Below, one piece after another: positions 34,495 through 43,686 of a stretch of 55,591 nucleotides of DNA. Location: positions 1-55,591 of the forward strand of contig CANGGT010000004.1 of assembly GCA_947453375.1 (NCBI GenBank), given 5' to 3'. Below the pieces are notes generated by a model. The model was not told the DNA's origin, searched no databases, and worked only from the letters and a program-made list of their open reading frames with translations. How positions within the stretch are numbered: the first letter of the stretch is position 1; the number at the start of each line of letters is the position of its first letter. The translations under genes and the position numbers were made by a program. The stretch comes from Planctomycetaceae bacterium (GTDB lineage Bacteria; Planctomycetota; Planctomycetia; Pirellulales; UBA1268).

Positions 34495-35204
34495 AACGCC
34501 TCCCCATCCATCGGTTGGTCCTGCTCGGCATGCTCGGGATGTCGGCCGGGCTCCCGGTGTTCGATGGGCCCCAACGGCAGACAGCCCGGGCCGCTCCTCC
34601 GTCCTCGGAGGTTGAGGAGGAGCCGGTGTCGCGCCCCGAGCGGCCGCGGATGCAGTCGCTTTCGCCCTCGAGCCGCGGGGGGGCGGTGCCATCGCAACGG
34701 GCGCTCGTCGACGCCCGGGCGACCTTCCGGCAGCGCTACGGCAATCCGGCGGCCCGCGCTCGCACCTCCACCGCCACCGTACTCGTGGCCGAGGCCCTCC
34801 TGGCCGAGGCCAGCGATGAATCCGATCCGGCGGTGAAGTGGGTGATCCTCGACGAGGCCCGAAAGCTGGCGATCTCTGCCGGGAGCCCCTTGATCATCGG
34901 GCGGGCGGTGCGGATCGCCTCCTCCGAGTTCGACTTCGACGCCATCAACGTCGAGTATCGCTCGCTCCTCGAGATTCCCCTCCGCGCCCTCGACCCGAGC
35001 CGGGCCTCCGAACTCGCCGAGGCGGCGGAAGGCGTGGCGACCCGCGCCGAGGTCGACCGAAGTTTCGACCTGGCGCTGCTTGCCCAGGGGCTCTCCATCC
35101 GGGCCTGGCAGCGGGCCGGCAACATCTACGGCGCCCGGACGGCCACCAAACGCCTCGAAGCCCTCGAACGGACGGCGAAAGCCGTCCCTACCCGCGTTCC
35201 CTGA
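34491..35204 (+). CDS. Secreted hypothetical protein, TTG start
   Basis: A 237-residue protein that I do not recognise. Translation seems to begin at TTG 34491, within a TTGA that overlaps the previous stop, so it is probably coupled. The N-terminus RLVLLGMLGMSAGLPVF is a signal peptide or anchor. Residues 27-75 are low complexity and Pro/Ser/Arg rich. The rest is helical, with VLVAEALLAEASDESDPAVKW, LDEARKLAISAG and LALLAQGLSIRAWQRAGN. The last segments resemble a short TPR-like or helical repeat protein. It converges with the TPR gene and ends 25 bp from its stop. The pairing with the preceding small protein is probably functional. Confidence 0.65.
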   Translation: MKRLPIHRLVLLGMLGMSAGLPVFDGPQRQTARAAPPSSEVEEEPVSRPERPRMQSLSPSSRGGAVPSQRALVDARATFRQRYGNPAARARTSTATVLVAEALLAEASDESDPAVKWVILDEARKLAISAGSPLIIGRAVRIASSEFDFDAINVEYRSLLEIPLRALDPSRASELAEAAEGVATRAEVDRSFDLALLAQGLSIRAWQRAGNIYGARTATKRLEALERTAKAVPTRVP

Positions 35205-35229
35205 TCTGCCGGGCTCCGCGGGCCGTCCG

Positions 35230-37017
35230 TCAGTCGTCGTCAAAGGGACGCCGGGCACCGGGCTTCGGCGGCGCGCCGGGCACCTTCGGCTCCGCCGCCC
35301 CCCCTGGGGCCGGCTCCGCGTTCGCCTCTTCCATCGACTGCCGCTCCCGCCACGGCTTGCCCACCTCGTAGCTGGCGAGTTCCCTCTCGAGCTGGTCGCG
35401 GACCTCGGAGGTCTCGTCGCTCCCCTCGACGGCCTGGCGGCTGTACTTCCGGGCCTCGTCGAAATCCCCTGCCTCGGCATGCGCGGCGGCGAGCGTGCTG
35501 ATGACGTGCGGCTGTTTCCATTCGGTCAGTTCGCAGGCCTTCTGGGCAATCCCGATGGCGCGTTTGCCATCGCGGACGGCATCGTCGGGACTCGTCGAGA
35601 GCACCCAGGCGAGATTGTTGAGAACCGTGTCGTTGTCCGGTTGCAGTTCCATCGCCTTCTCGAGATCGGCGATCGCCGCCGGGTGATCGCCGACGGAGAT
35701 GGCCGCATCCCCGCGTCCGCGGCGGGCGAGGAACTGCTCCGGATCGATCTCCAGGGCCCGGGTGAAGCGACGGATCGCCTCGCGCGGCTCCTTGGCAGCG
35801 AGATAGAGGAACCCAAGCTGCCCGATCACGACCGCGTCATTGGGATTCTGGCGGACGAGCCGTCTGAAGTCAGCGATGGCCGATGGGTAGTCTCCCTTAT
35901 CCGCGGCGAGCAGGCCGCGGAGTTCGAGGGTCGCCGGGTGATCCGGGTTGCGTTCGAGGACCCATTCGATGTCCTCGAGGGCGTCTTCGGTGTCGCCGGC
36001 CTGCTGCCGCAATCTGGCCCGCAGGACACGGGGCTCGACGGCTTCGGGCACCGCGGCGATCGCCCGGTCGAGGTCGGCCATCGCTCGCTCGACGTTCCCT
36101 TGCGACGCGAACACGCGCCCTCGCTGAAAGAGAATGTCGGCGGAATCAGGAGCGACTTCGAGGGCGTCGTCGAAGTTCTTCAGGGCGTCGTCGGTGCGCT
36201 GTGCCATGAGCAACGAGAGCCCTCGCATCTCGCGGGTGCGGACGTCATCGGGATCCTCCTCGATCGCCACATCGAGATCAGCCAGGGCTCCGTCCTGATC
36301 CCCTTCCATCATCAGAAACAGCCCGCGCGTGCGGCGGACATCGACGTCCCGGGGGGCGAGTTCGACTGCCTTGTCGTATTCGGCCCGGCGCGCCTCGGGA
36401 TCTTCCTCGGAGAGATTCCCGAGCACGACATGCGCCTGGGCCGTCTGCGAGGGATCGTCGCCGCCGAGCTCGACCGCCTTGCGGGCGGCGGCCAAAGCAC
36501 GCTGCCGGTCGCCACCGGGGAGAGCCTCGAGACGCGCGATCATCACCTGCGCGGCGGCGAGCGTGTCGTCCCGCTGCACCACCTCCCCGAGATCACGCAG
36601 CGCGTAGGCCCGCATCCGCTCCCACTGCTGCTGCGCTCCCGGCGCCCCGCCGAACAACGCCTCGGTGAGCATCGATGCCCGGTCGACGAGCGTGCCGGTG
36701 TAGAGGTCGTTGGCGAAGCCCCGCGACGATTCGTCGAGCCCTTTGCGGAGCGCGGAGCGGACGAGCCCGAGCACCTTCTCGAAATCGTCGAGCGAGCGGG
36801 CTGCCAGCTTGGCGTCGACGGCCGCGTCGAGGTCTTCCTGCCCGGGCGCCTCGGCGGGGCTGTTCTCCACGGCCGGTTCCTGGGCGTGCGACAGGAGGGA
36901 TGCGGCAGGGAGAAGGGTGATCGATGCCCCGGCCAAGAGCCCCATCCCCTGGAGGACGAGATTCGAACGCCGCGGCGACGCCTGCCGGCGATTACGGGAA
37001 CGCAGGGAAAGGTTCAT
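35230..37017 (-). CDS. Secreted or anchored TPR repeat protein
   Basis: A 595-residue protein with an N-terminal membrane or signal segment (LVLQGMGLLAGASITLLPAASLLSHAQEP). About ten tetratricopeptide repeats follow between residues 150 and 520. Recurrent units include YDKAVELAPRDVDVRRTRGLF, DVAIEEDPDDVRTREMRGLS, FDDALEVAPDSADILFQRGRVF and RALEIDPEQFLARRGRGD. The C-terminus after KPWRERQSM is Pro/Ala rich and probably disordered. TPR proteins act as scaffolds. The gene stands alone or at the end of the minus-strand unit that begins with the CHAT gene, 144 bp after the ABC permease. A partner cannot be named. Confidence 0.85.
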   Translation of the reverse strand: MNLSLRSRNRRQASPRRSNLVLQGMGLLAGASITLLPAASLLSHAQEPAVENSPAEAPGQEDLDAAVDAKLAARSLDDFEKVLGLVRSALRKGLDESSRGFANDLYTGTLVDRASMLTEALFGGAPGAQQQWERMRAYALRDLGEVVQRDDTLAAAQVMIARLEALPGGDRQRALAAARKAVELGGDDPSQTAQAHVVLGNLSEEDPEARRAEYDKAVELAPRDVDVRRTRGLFLMMEGDQDGALADLDVAIEEDPDDVRTREMRGLSLLMAQRTDDALKNFDDALEVAPDSADILFQRGRVFASQGNVERAMADLDRAIAAVPEAVEPRVLRARLRQQAGDTEDALEDIEWVLERNPDHPATLELRGLLAADKGDYPSAIADFRRLVRQNPNDAVVIGQLGFLYLAAKEPREAIRRFTRALEIDPEQFLARRGRGDAAISVGDHPAAIADLEKAMELQPDNDTVLNNLAWVLSTSPDDAVRDGKRAIGIAQKACELTEWKQPHVISTLAAAHAEAGDFDEARKYSRQAVEGSDETSEVRDQLERELASYEVGKPWRERQSMEEANAEPAPGGAAEPKVPGAPPKPGARRPFDDD

Positions 37018-37161
37018 CGAGACGCATCCTCGAGGGGCCGGAGGGGGCCGGACAAATCGGCATCCCCTCCCGAACAGTATGCGACGGGCGTGGCCCCCGA
37101 GACCAGACGGATCGCCGGAAGGGGGAGACCTTCGGACGGCACCGCGGTGCGGGGGGCGTTT

Positions 37162-38004
37162 TCACAGGGGGGCGGGAAGGTCTCGGCGACAGAAGATGAC
37201 GCCGCCGATGACGTAGGCCGCGCAGCCGAGGCCGAGAAGAATACCGTCGTAAGCGAGGAGATTTCCCCAGCTCACCCCCGTATCCCCGACGAGACGCTGC
37301 GGTTCGTAAGCATTGAGAAATGAGAGATAGCCCACCCAGCCGAACGTCCCGCTCATCCGGCCGACGAGTTTGGCAAGCAGGGAGAAAACGTAAAAGCCGC
37401 ACATCGTGCCGATCGTCCGCCACCGGTAGCTGTCGGCGGCCGACACGCAGGCCGAGATTCCGGAGAGGCAGACCATCAGCCCGAAGACGTTGGCGACCGG
37501 GAGGAGAAAACGCTGGGGCTCGACCTTGCCGGCCCAAGGCCCGAAGGCCACCGCGCCGCACACCGAGACGGCCAGCACGCCACAGAGACATGCCGCAGCC
37601 GCCGTCGTGGCCAAGGCCTGCGTCACCCATACCGCCCGGCGCCGTACCGGCTGGGCGAGGAGCATTTCCATTGTCCCCCGTTCGAGTTGCCCCGAGACGG
37701 CGTCGCTGCCGCGCGTGATGCCCCAGACGGTCGCCGCCAGCACCACGACCGGATCGACGAAGGCCAGGGCCACCCGACCGGCGTGCGTCGCCACGTCGGA
37801 GAAGGGAACACCGGAAAGCCGCTGCCAGTCTTTGGGGATCGCCTGGAGGAGGACGTCCTGGAAAGCGTTCATCTGGATCTGCGACGACAGCCAGAGAAAC
37901 AACCAGGGGAACACGCCCCACAGCGCCACCAGCGCCAACACGAGCCCGCGTTGATCACCCCAGGTCTTGCGCCAGATGGCGGTATTCCACACGCGGTCAC
38001 CCAT
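37162..38004 (-). CDS. ABC-2 type transporter permease
   Basis: A 280-residue membrane protein with six hydrophobic segments: LVLALVALWGVFPWLFLWLS, VALAFVDPVVVLAATVWGI, VTQALATTAAAACLCGVLAV, LLPVANVFGLMVCLSGIS, TIGTMCGFYVFSLLAKLV and LLGLGCAAYVIGGVIFC. The segment GQLERGTMEMLLAQPVRRRAVWV is the typical cytoplasmic loop of ABC-2 permeases. ATG 38004 overlaps the end of the ATPase gene by 8 bp (ATGGGTGA), so the pair forms one transporter. A longer start at 38052 would overlap far more. The substrate is unknown; the long extracytoplasmic segment between TM1 and TM2 is usual for ABC-2 export systems. Confidence 0.87.
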   Translation of the reverse strand: MGDRVWNTAIWRKTWGDQRGLVLALVALWGVFPWLFLWLSSQIQMNAFQDVLLQAIPKDWQRLSGVPFSDVATHAGRVALAFVDPVVVLAATVWGITRGSDAVSGQLERGTMEMLLAQPVRRRAVWVTQALATTAAAACLCGVLAVSVCGAVAFGPWAGKVEPQRFLLPVANVFGLMVCLSGISACVSAADSYRWRTIGTMCGFYVFSLLAKLVGRMSGTFGWVGYLSFLNAYEPQRLVGDTGVSWGNLLAYDGILLGLGCAAYVIGGVIFCRRDLPAPL

Positions 38005-38872
38005 GACGATGGAAGCGATCGTAAACCCCGTCGAGCCCCACGGGATCGACACGAACCTCCCCGAGGGGGAGCGTCGCGAGCCAACCGAGGAGCGGCCGCA
38101 ACGAATCCGCCGTCTCGAGGATGACGTTGCCGTCGCGGTCCCGGCTCACGGTGACATGCTCACGGAGCGCTGCGGGCACCTCCCCCAACGCCCCTTCGAG
38201 ACGGGCGGTAATCCGATGATGGCGGCGGAGCTGCGCGATCGATTGCTCGTGGACGACCCGCCCCGCGCGAAGGATCGCCACGCGGTCGCAGGTCGCCTCG
38301 ACCTCGGAGAGGACATGCGACGAGAACATCACGGTCCGTCCGGCAGCGCGCGCCTCGCGGACGAGATCGAGGACGACGGCACGGGCAGTGGGATCGAGAT
38401 TCGCCGTCGGTTCGTCGAGGATTACGAGCGTCGCCTCGGTGGCCAGGACGACGGCAAGGGCGAGTTTCTGGCGCATCCCGGTGCTCATCCGCGCCACCTG
38501 CCTGGAGCAGTCGAGATCGAGACGGCGGGCAATCTTCGTGGACTCTTCGCGGCGGCATTCACGCCGCAGGCCAGCGAAGAAGTCGAGGACGGTATGCCCC
38601 GACATCCTTCGGAAAAGGCGGGCTTCGCCGGGGAGGTAGGCGGTCGCAGCCCGCACGGCAAGCGAATCGCGGACGCAATCGTGTCCAGCCACCCGGGCCG
38701 TTCCGGAGGTGGGATGGATGAAGCCGAGTAGAAGACGGAGGAAGGTCGTCTTCCCGGCGCCGTTGGGGCCGAGGAGCCCGAACACTTCCCCCGGACGGAC
38801 GCCGAGCGAGCAGCCGTCGAGCGCCGTGAACGTGCCGTACCGCTTCGTGAGTTGATCCGCTTCGACGAGCAT
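37997..38872 (-). CDS. ABC transporter ATP-binding protein
   Basis: A 291-residue ATPase that powers the adjacent permease. Walker A GLLGPNGAGKTTFLRLL, the signature MSTGMRQKLALAVVL, Walker B LVILDEPTANLD and switch His in VMFSSHVLSE are all present. The C-terminal 80 residues, ITARLEGALGEVPAALREHV onwards, are the typical accessory domain of CcmA/DrrA-like ATPases. The start MLVEADQLTKRYGTFTAL at 38872 lies 25 bp after the stop of the TauE-like gene. With the 8-bp overlap to the permease, it forms an exporter. Substrate unknown. Confidence 0.92.
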   Translation of the reverse strand: MLVEADQLTKRYGTFTALDGCSLGVRPGEVFGLLGPNGAGKTTFLRLLLGFIHPTSGTARVAGHDCVRDSLAVRAATAYLPGEARLFRRMSGHTVLDFFAGLRRECRREESTKIARRLDLDCSRQVARMSTGMRQKLALAVVLATEATLVILDEPTANLDPTARAVVLDLVREARAAGRTVMFSSHVLSEVEATCDRVAILRAGRVVHEQSIAQLRRHHRITARLEGALGEVPAALREHVTVSRDRDGNVILETADSLRPLLGWLATLPLGEVRVDPVGLDGVYDRFHRHG

Positions 38873-38897
38873 CGACCGCCTGTTTCGACGTGGGGCA

Positions 38898-39788
38898 TCA
38901 GCCGCGGACGAAATAATAGCCCGCCAGACCGAAACCGATCAGGGCTACGATCCGGCGGACGAGCGCCGCGGGCATCCGCCTGGTCAACCGCACGCCGACA
39001 AATCCGCCGGCCATCGACGCCAGGGCCATCACGATCGCGTGCGGCCAGGAGACGACCCCCGCCCCGGCCGGCCCCGCTCCCAGGGCCGCAGGAAAGATCG
39101 AGGCGGCGATGAACATCGCGGCGGTGGTGCCGTTGATCGCCGTGCCGAGGACGTTCTTGACGGCGTTGATGCGGTGAAAATCCCCCAGCCCGAGACACCC
39201 GAGAACGGCGAGCATGAGAATCCCGATCCCGGCCCCGAAATAGCCCCCGTAGACGGCGACCAGGAACTGGAGAATCCAGGTCACGAGAAACATCGCCCGG
39301 GTCGGCTCGGCGCCGGTCGGTCCGTGATCCCGCTCGACGGCGCCGAGCCGGGCGGAAAGCCGCGGCTGGAGGGCGAACAGGAGCGCCGCGCTGAGAATCA
39401 GCCAGGGCACGAGGCGACTGAACCAGGCGGGGGGCAGGGCGAGAACGAGGATGGCGCCGACGATGGCCCCGCCAACGCTCGCCGGCAGGAGCAAGCGAGT
39501 CCAGCGAGACTGACCGTCACGTTCGGCGCGGGTGGCCCACGCCGCAGTCAGGGCTCCGGGCCAGAGGCCGATCGTACTGGTGGCATTGGCGGCGACGAGA
39601 CGGGCGGGCCCGTCGGGGAGGATCGCCGCCACGACCGGGAAGGTGAGAATCGTCCCCCCGCCGGCGATCGAATTGACCCCCGCGGCGACGAACGTCGTGC
39701 CGGCGAGGAGCGCCATTTGCTCGAGCGTCAAAGCACTCGGAAGCAGGCTCAACCAAGGTATGTCGGCTGCCGCACCCGCCGGCATCAC
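38898..39788 (-). CDS. TauE/SafE family membrane permease
   Basis: A 296-residue polytopic membrane protein with about eight helices. LAGTTFVAAGVNSIAGGGTILTFP and LQFLVAVYGGYFGAGIGILML are the two family repeats around the Gly-rich signature, followed by INAVKNVLGTAINGTTAAMF. Members are proposed to export sulfite, sulfoacetate or similar organosulfur anions. The start is GTG 39788 or ATG 39785, both inside the overlap with the stop of the CHAT gene (GTGATG). The coupling to a CHAT gene is unusual. The substrate cannot be inferred. Confidence 0.88.
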   Translation of the reverse strand: MMPAGAAADIPWLSLLPSALTLEQMALLAGTTFVAAGVNSIAGGGTILTFPVVAAILPDGPARLVAANATSTIGLWPGALTAAWATRAERDGQSRWTRLLLPASVGGAIVGAILVLALPPAWFSRLVPWLILSAALLFALQPRLSARLGAVERDHGPTGAEPTRAMFLVTWILQFLVAVYGGYFGAGIGILMLAVLGCLGLGDFHRINAVKNVLGTAINGTTAAMFIAASIFPAALGAGPAGAGVVSWPHAIVMALASMAGGFVGVRLTRRMPAALVRRIVALIGFGLAGYYFVRG

Positions 39789-42700
39789 TTCGCCCCCCGG
39801 GCGCGATCCCCCTTGGCGGCAGCCGGATCGCGTTTCGCATCTTGCCCGCGCTTGGCATCCTGCTCACGCTTGGCATCCTGCTCACGCTTGGCAGCTGCCG
39901 CCGGAACCGGGGGCCGTCCGCCGACGACCCTCGCCGCCGGCGCCTCCGCCGGCTCACTCGTCCCGCCGTCGACAAGCATGTAGCCGGCCCAGAACACCGG
40001 ATGACGCATGTCGGTCAGGACCGTCTGGCCGGCCACGCGGATCCGTCCCTCGAGCACGTGATCGGGCTCCTCGGCCGAAACGAGATCGACGGCTCTCCGC
40101 CAACTCGCAGCCGGGGTCGTCGCCGGATCGTCGGTGTCACGGACGAACTCGGTGACGAGATCGGTGGTCGATTTCCCCCCCATCCGCCAGCGGCTGACCA
40201 ACGCCGTGCGGGCACCCGCTGCCAACAGGTCGGTGGCGGCAATGAACAATTCCTCCCCGGGGCGCGACGAGGGCTTGGTGAGGCCAGAGGCCATCGCCGA
40301 CTGGAGGCCGGGGACAACGACCCGGGGAGGACGTTTGTGCGGGGAGGCGAGCCAATCGTTGAAGGTCATGCCGGCCTTCGAGCCGCGGTCGTTCGGCCGG
40401 CCAAACAGACCACGCAGCCCCACCGGCCCCTCGCCGGCGATGTTGACCTCGTCGAGCACGACGAGCACATCACACATCGCGGCCGGGAGTGCGGGGGAGA
40501 CGACCACGCCATGGTGCTGGAGCGGCTGGGCCGGAAGGACAACGGCGCGGTCGAGGGCATGCGTCAGCCGGCTCACCGCTTCCCCGATCGCCTCCGGTCG
40601 CTCCCCGCGGACGGGACGGCCGGCATGGATGCCGACGGGGCCGCGTCCTGCCGGGGCTTCGACGGGCGCCACGGGCCTTCCGGCGACAGCCAAGCTCCGC
40701 GTGGGGCAATAGCGGATGCGGCAGACATCGCGGAGGAGCGGCACGGTATCGGCGGTCCCCTCCTCGCCGTCGGCGGGCTCGCCGGCGGAACCGACGGGAA
40801 GGAGTTCGAACGGCAAATACCACAGCGGGCCGTCGGGAACGACGACAAGCTCCTCGATTCCCTCCGACAGCTTGACCTTCGACTGCTCGAAAAGGAGTCG
40901 CTCGACGGTGATCGCGGCGGCACGCCAGTCGGAGGCCGCGATCCGATCGGTACCGATCGGCACATGCGGATCGAACAGGCAGAGCGCTTTGGCCAGATGG
41001 GCCAGTTCCCGGGCCAGCGCCGCCGGTTGGCGGATCTGCCAGGTAACGACACGGTCGCGGGACTCGAGCGCTCCCCACGCTCCCGATCCGGACCAATGAA
41101 AGGACAGGACGAGTTCACCCGGCGCCAAGCGGCCACGCACCTCCGCCGCCGGGAGGAGTGGTGGAAACTCGATCCCGACCGGCTCCCGACCGGCACCGAG
41201 GAGATCGATCAGCAGCCCCCGTCGGGCCGACACCTGAGCGAACGACTCCCAGTCCTTGGGCTCGCCCGGCGGACCGGCACGACGGGGATGACCAGCGTCG
41301 GTAACGTCATCCCCCCCTCCGGCCGCCGCGAGGAGGGCGGCGGTGAGGCCGGTCCGCAATCGGGCATCGTCGTCGACGATCCGGGCGAGTTCCGGATGGC
41401 GCTTCATGAGGCCGATCCGGCCGGCCTCGGCGGCCGCGGACAACCCGGACGGGTCGGGAGCGAGCAGACGTTCGATGCCGAGTCGTCGCCCCCCGACCGG
41501 TTGCGTGTCGAGCCAGCGGGCCCGGGTGGCGGATTCGGCGGCCGTCAGGGCCGCGTCACTGCCGCGACGCGCGGCGACCATCATCCACGCCTCGTGCGCT
41601 TCCTGCCGCGGGGTCGTCATGGCGGCGAGCGTCGCCAGCGGATCGATCACCAATTCCCGCACCGGCGGATCGCCGAGGAGCCGCGCGAAGAGAACGTCGG
41701 CCTGACGGTCGGAGATCGTCGTCGCCCCTGCCATCACCATCTCGACGAGCTTTCCGGTCTGAAAGAGCCGCGGCGAACGGGGACGGGCGATGGCCAAGGC
41801 CCGCTCCATGTCGGCGTCGCCAGTGGCGGCATCGCCGGCACCGTAGGCCACCAGAGCCGCGGCATGCGCGACGACGGCGCCCGCTGTCCCCTGACCGGCA
41901 TCACCGCGGAGAAATCGGGCATCGATCTCGCCGAGCCGGCCTCGGGCTCCCTGGAGATTGCCGGCGGCAGCCAGCGCTTCCGCCTCGTGTGCCAGGAGCG
42001 TCGCATGGAGCACCGGCCAAAGCGTGCGCGACGATTCGCAGCCCCCCTGAATGGTCGCGGGAACCCCTGGCGTGCCGGCGGCCTGATGCGCGGCAAAGGC
42101 CATGCGGAAGCCCTCTTCGAGCGCCCGGACATCCCCGAACTCCGCCGCCGCGTAGGTCGCCTCCTCGAACCACCGCGCCGCGCCGACCGCATCGTCGCGA
42201 TCCAGCGAGATCCTCCCGAGGACGAGCAATCCCCACGCCGTCAGCGGGTGATCGAGTTTGCCGCCAAGCGTCACGCCGCGCTCGAGCAGGGGCACCGCTT
42301 GGTCGAGCCGCCCCTGCGACCACGCCGCGGTCCCGAGGGCCACGTCGATCCATGACTGCGACCAATGATTCGCCGGCGCAGGGCGTTTGGCGAGAGCGTT
42401 GTTGATCGCCTCGATCGTATTCCCCTCGCCGGCAAGCGGGCCGAGAACCACCCCGCGACGGTAGAGCGCGATCACGAGCGACCGCATGATCTCGTGCGGG
42501 CGGACCGGGACATTCACCGGGGCCGCGAGCACGCCCCCCTGCTGAAGCACCTTCTGGGGATCGGCCGGCGTCTGCCGGATCGTCATGGTGTCGGGGAAGG
42601 TGGTCGGCTTCGTGCCACGGGCGCTGCGCCCCCACGTGGCCGCGCGCGGCCGCGGCGACGGCTGCGGGCCCTGGGTCGGGAATTGAACCGCGAGCAACCA

Positions 42701-43075
42701 CTCGGCATGCGTGGCGCCGAGGAGGATCGCCTCGTCGTAGGCGGCCAGCGCGGCCCGGAGGGCGCCGAGTTCGTAGTGCGCTTCACCGATCGCCGTCGCG
42801 GATGCAATCGAATCGATCCAGCGCTGGTTTCCCGCCCGGACCCCGCCGGCGTAATCGCGACCGGCCGTCTCCAGCGCCATGGCGAACTCGCCGTTGGCCA
42901 GCGCCGCCAGCGCCGCATCGTAGGCGACCGTCGGCACCGTCTGGGCCCCGCGGGGCACGATCTGGGCCGACGCCGCCCCGTCGGTCGACAGGGTCAGCAA
43001 CGTCGACAGGACCAGCGCCGCGAGGATCGCGGCCGACCGGCCGAACAATGACTTCCGGGAAGTGGAACACCACAT
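39785..43075 (-). CDS. Secreted CHAT-domain protein with degenerate catalytic site
   Basis: A 1096-residue protein. Residues 1-38 are a signal peptide (AAILAALVLSTLLTLS, then GAASAQ). Residues 45-600 are helical and TPR-like (ALAALANGEFAMALETAGRDY, LAAYDEAILLGATHAEW, VDVALGTAAWSQGRLDQAV and similar units). Residues about 640-1037 are a CHAT (caspase-HetF) domain: LVVVPDGPLWYLPFELLPV near 743 and the C-terminal LLAAGARTALVSRWRMGGKST and HPVFWAGYMLVDGG. The catalytic His-Gly turn is replaced by VLVVLDEVNIA near 870 and the Cys strand (usually LSACETG) reads VVVPGLQSAMASG near 919. The protein is therefore probably a pseudo-protease scaffold. A charged AKREQD-repeat tail ends it. ATG 43075 was chosen because the signal peptide follows; upstream frame is not protein-like. 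Confidence 0.83.
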   Translation of the reverse strand: MWCSTSRKSLFGRSAAILAALVLSTLLTLSTDGAASAQIVPRGAQTVPTVAYDAALAALANGEFAMALETAGRDYAGGVRAGNQRWIDSIASATAIGEAHYELGALRAALAAYDEAILLGATHAEWLLAVQFPTQGPQPSPRPRAATWGRSARGTKPTTFPDTMTIRQTPADPQKVLQQGGVLAAPVNVPVRPHEIMRSLVIALYRRGVVLGPLAGEGNTIEAINNALAKRPAPANHWSQSWIDVALGTAAWSQGRLDQAVPLLERGVTLGGKLDHPLTAWGLLVLGRISLDRDDAVGAARWFEEATYAAAEFGDVRALEEGFRMAFAAHQAAGTPGVPATIQGGCESSRTLWPVLHATLLAHEAEALAAAGNLQGARGRLGEIDARFLRGDAGQGTAGAVVAHAAALVAYGAGDAATGDADMERALAIARPRSPRLFQTGKLVEMVMAGATTISDRQADVLFARLLGDPPVRELVIDPLATLAAMTTPRQEAHEAWMMVAARRGSDAALTAAESATRARWLDTQPVGGRRLGIERLLAPDPSGLSAAAEAGRIGLMKRHPELARIVDDDARLRTGLTAALLAAAGGGDDVTDAGHPRRAGPPGEPKDWESFAQVSARRGLLIDLLGAGREPVGIEFPPLLPAAEVRGRLAPGELVLSFHWSGSGAWGALESRDRVVTWQIRQPAALARELAHLAKALCLFDPHVPIGTDRIAASDWRAAAITVERLLFEQSKVKLSEGIEELVVVPDGPLWYLPFELLPVGSAGEPADGEEGTADTVPLLRDVCRIRYCPTRSLAVAGRPVAPVEAPAGRGPVGIHAGRPVRGERPEAIGEAVSRLTHALDRAVVLPAQPLQHHGVVVSPALPAAMCDVLVVLDEVNIAGEGPVGLRGLFGRPNDRGSKAGMTFNDWLASPHKRPPRVVVPGLQSAMASGLTKPSSRPGEELFIAATDLLAAGARTALVSRWRMGGKSTTDLVTEFVRDTDDPATTPAASWRRAVDLVSAEEPDHVLEGRIRVAGQTVLTDMRHPVFWAGYMLVDGGTSEPAEAPAARVVGGRPPVPAAAAKREQDAKREQDAKRGQDAKRDPAAAKGDRARGAK
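39849..39893. repeat. 18-bp tandem repeat in the CHAT gene tail
   Basis: CGCTTGGCATCCTGCTCA occurs twice without change (39849-39866 and 39867-39884), followed by a partial third copy. A diverged fourth copy precedes it. Read on the coding strand it gives the AKREQD hexapeptide repeats. Such arrays are prone to copy-number change. Confidence 0.85.
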
Positions 43076-43381
43076 GCATCCAGTTGTACACCGTTGCCTC
43101 CCGGACCGCCGCCCCGAGTCGCGGCAGGAGGCGAGCGAATCTCCCGTTCGATGCGGCAGCCGGTCGGAGGGCCAGACGCCGGTTCCGGCCGGTAGTCTGG
43201 GAAAGGCCGGATGACGGGGGGAGGCGATCTTCGCCTGATCGACCGATTGCAACGGTTTGTCAAAGTTTGGCGGTTCTACCGGCCGATACCAACTCGGTCG
43301 GCGGCGGATCGTGCCGGGTGGGTCTCACCCCTCGGCATGCCGCGAAGCCGGAAAACAGGCACCGATGCAGGGGCGAGAACC
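43076..43381. promoter_or_regulatory. Divergent promoter region of CHAT and small lipoprotein genes
   Basis: 306 bases between two divergent starts with no gene. The part near 43245-43280 is locally AT-richer (TTGCAACGGTTTGTCAAAG), but no well-spaced -35/-10 pair can be named. It also contains TACCGGCCGATA, one base different from the core of the palindrome before the export gene at 32561. No riboswitch fold was recognised. Confidence 0.4.
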
Positions 43382-43636
43382 ATGAGATCATCGACTCCGG
43401 ACCGCCAGACCCACTCCACGACCGGTGTCCGCACGGGCTTGCTCGCGTGCCTAGCCCTCGGGGGCCTCGGTCTGACCGGCTGTCAGGTCGACATCGGCGG
43501 GCAGACGCTCCCCAGTGCCTACTACCTCCAAGACGACATCCAGTACTTCCCTGCCGGGCCGGAGTTCAAGCTCTCCAAGGAAGCCGCCGCGCTCAAGGCC
43601 GCCACGCCGGTGCCCGCCGACGACTGCTGCAATTGA
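43382..43636 (+). CDS. Small planctomycete-type lipoprotein
   Basis: An 84-residue protein. A signal segment TGLLACLALGGLGLTGC has a clear lipobox ending in Cys34 (LTGC), so it should be an anchored lipoprotein. The mature part starts QVDIGGQTLPSAYYLQDDIQ and continues YFPAGPEFKLSKEAAALK, ending in VPADDCCN with two Cys. The core GGQTLPSAYYLQDDIQYFPAGP recalls a short conserved planctomycete family of unknown function; this comes from memory and was not searched. The ATG at 43382 is preceded by GGGGCGAGAA. The longer frame from 43211 does not look like protein. Two terminator hairpins follow the stop codon. Confidence 0.75.
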   Translation: MRSSTPDRQTHSTTGVRTGLLACLALGGLGLTGCQVDIGGQTLPSAYYLQDDIQYFPAGPEFKLSKEAAALKAATPVPADDCCN

Positions 43637-43648
43637 CCGCAGCGAGGC

Positions 43649-43669
43649 GCCCCGGTCGAAGGGGCTTTT
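43649..43669 (+). terminator. First hairpin terminator after the small lipoprotein
   Basis: GCCCC (43649-43653) pairs with GGGGC (43661-43665), followed by TTTT. The stem is short and the T run brief, so termination is probably partial. Confidence 0.55.
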
Positions 43670-43686
43670 GCGACACCGACTCTCCG

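Noticed and set aside
35080-37323. 747-residue plus-strand open frame
   Set aside because: Antisense to the TPR gene, whose repeats are clear; the composition is not protein-like.
39842-42355. 837-residue plus-strand open frame
   Set aside because: Antisense shadow of the CHAT gene; no family features.
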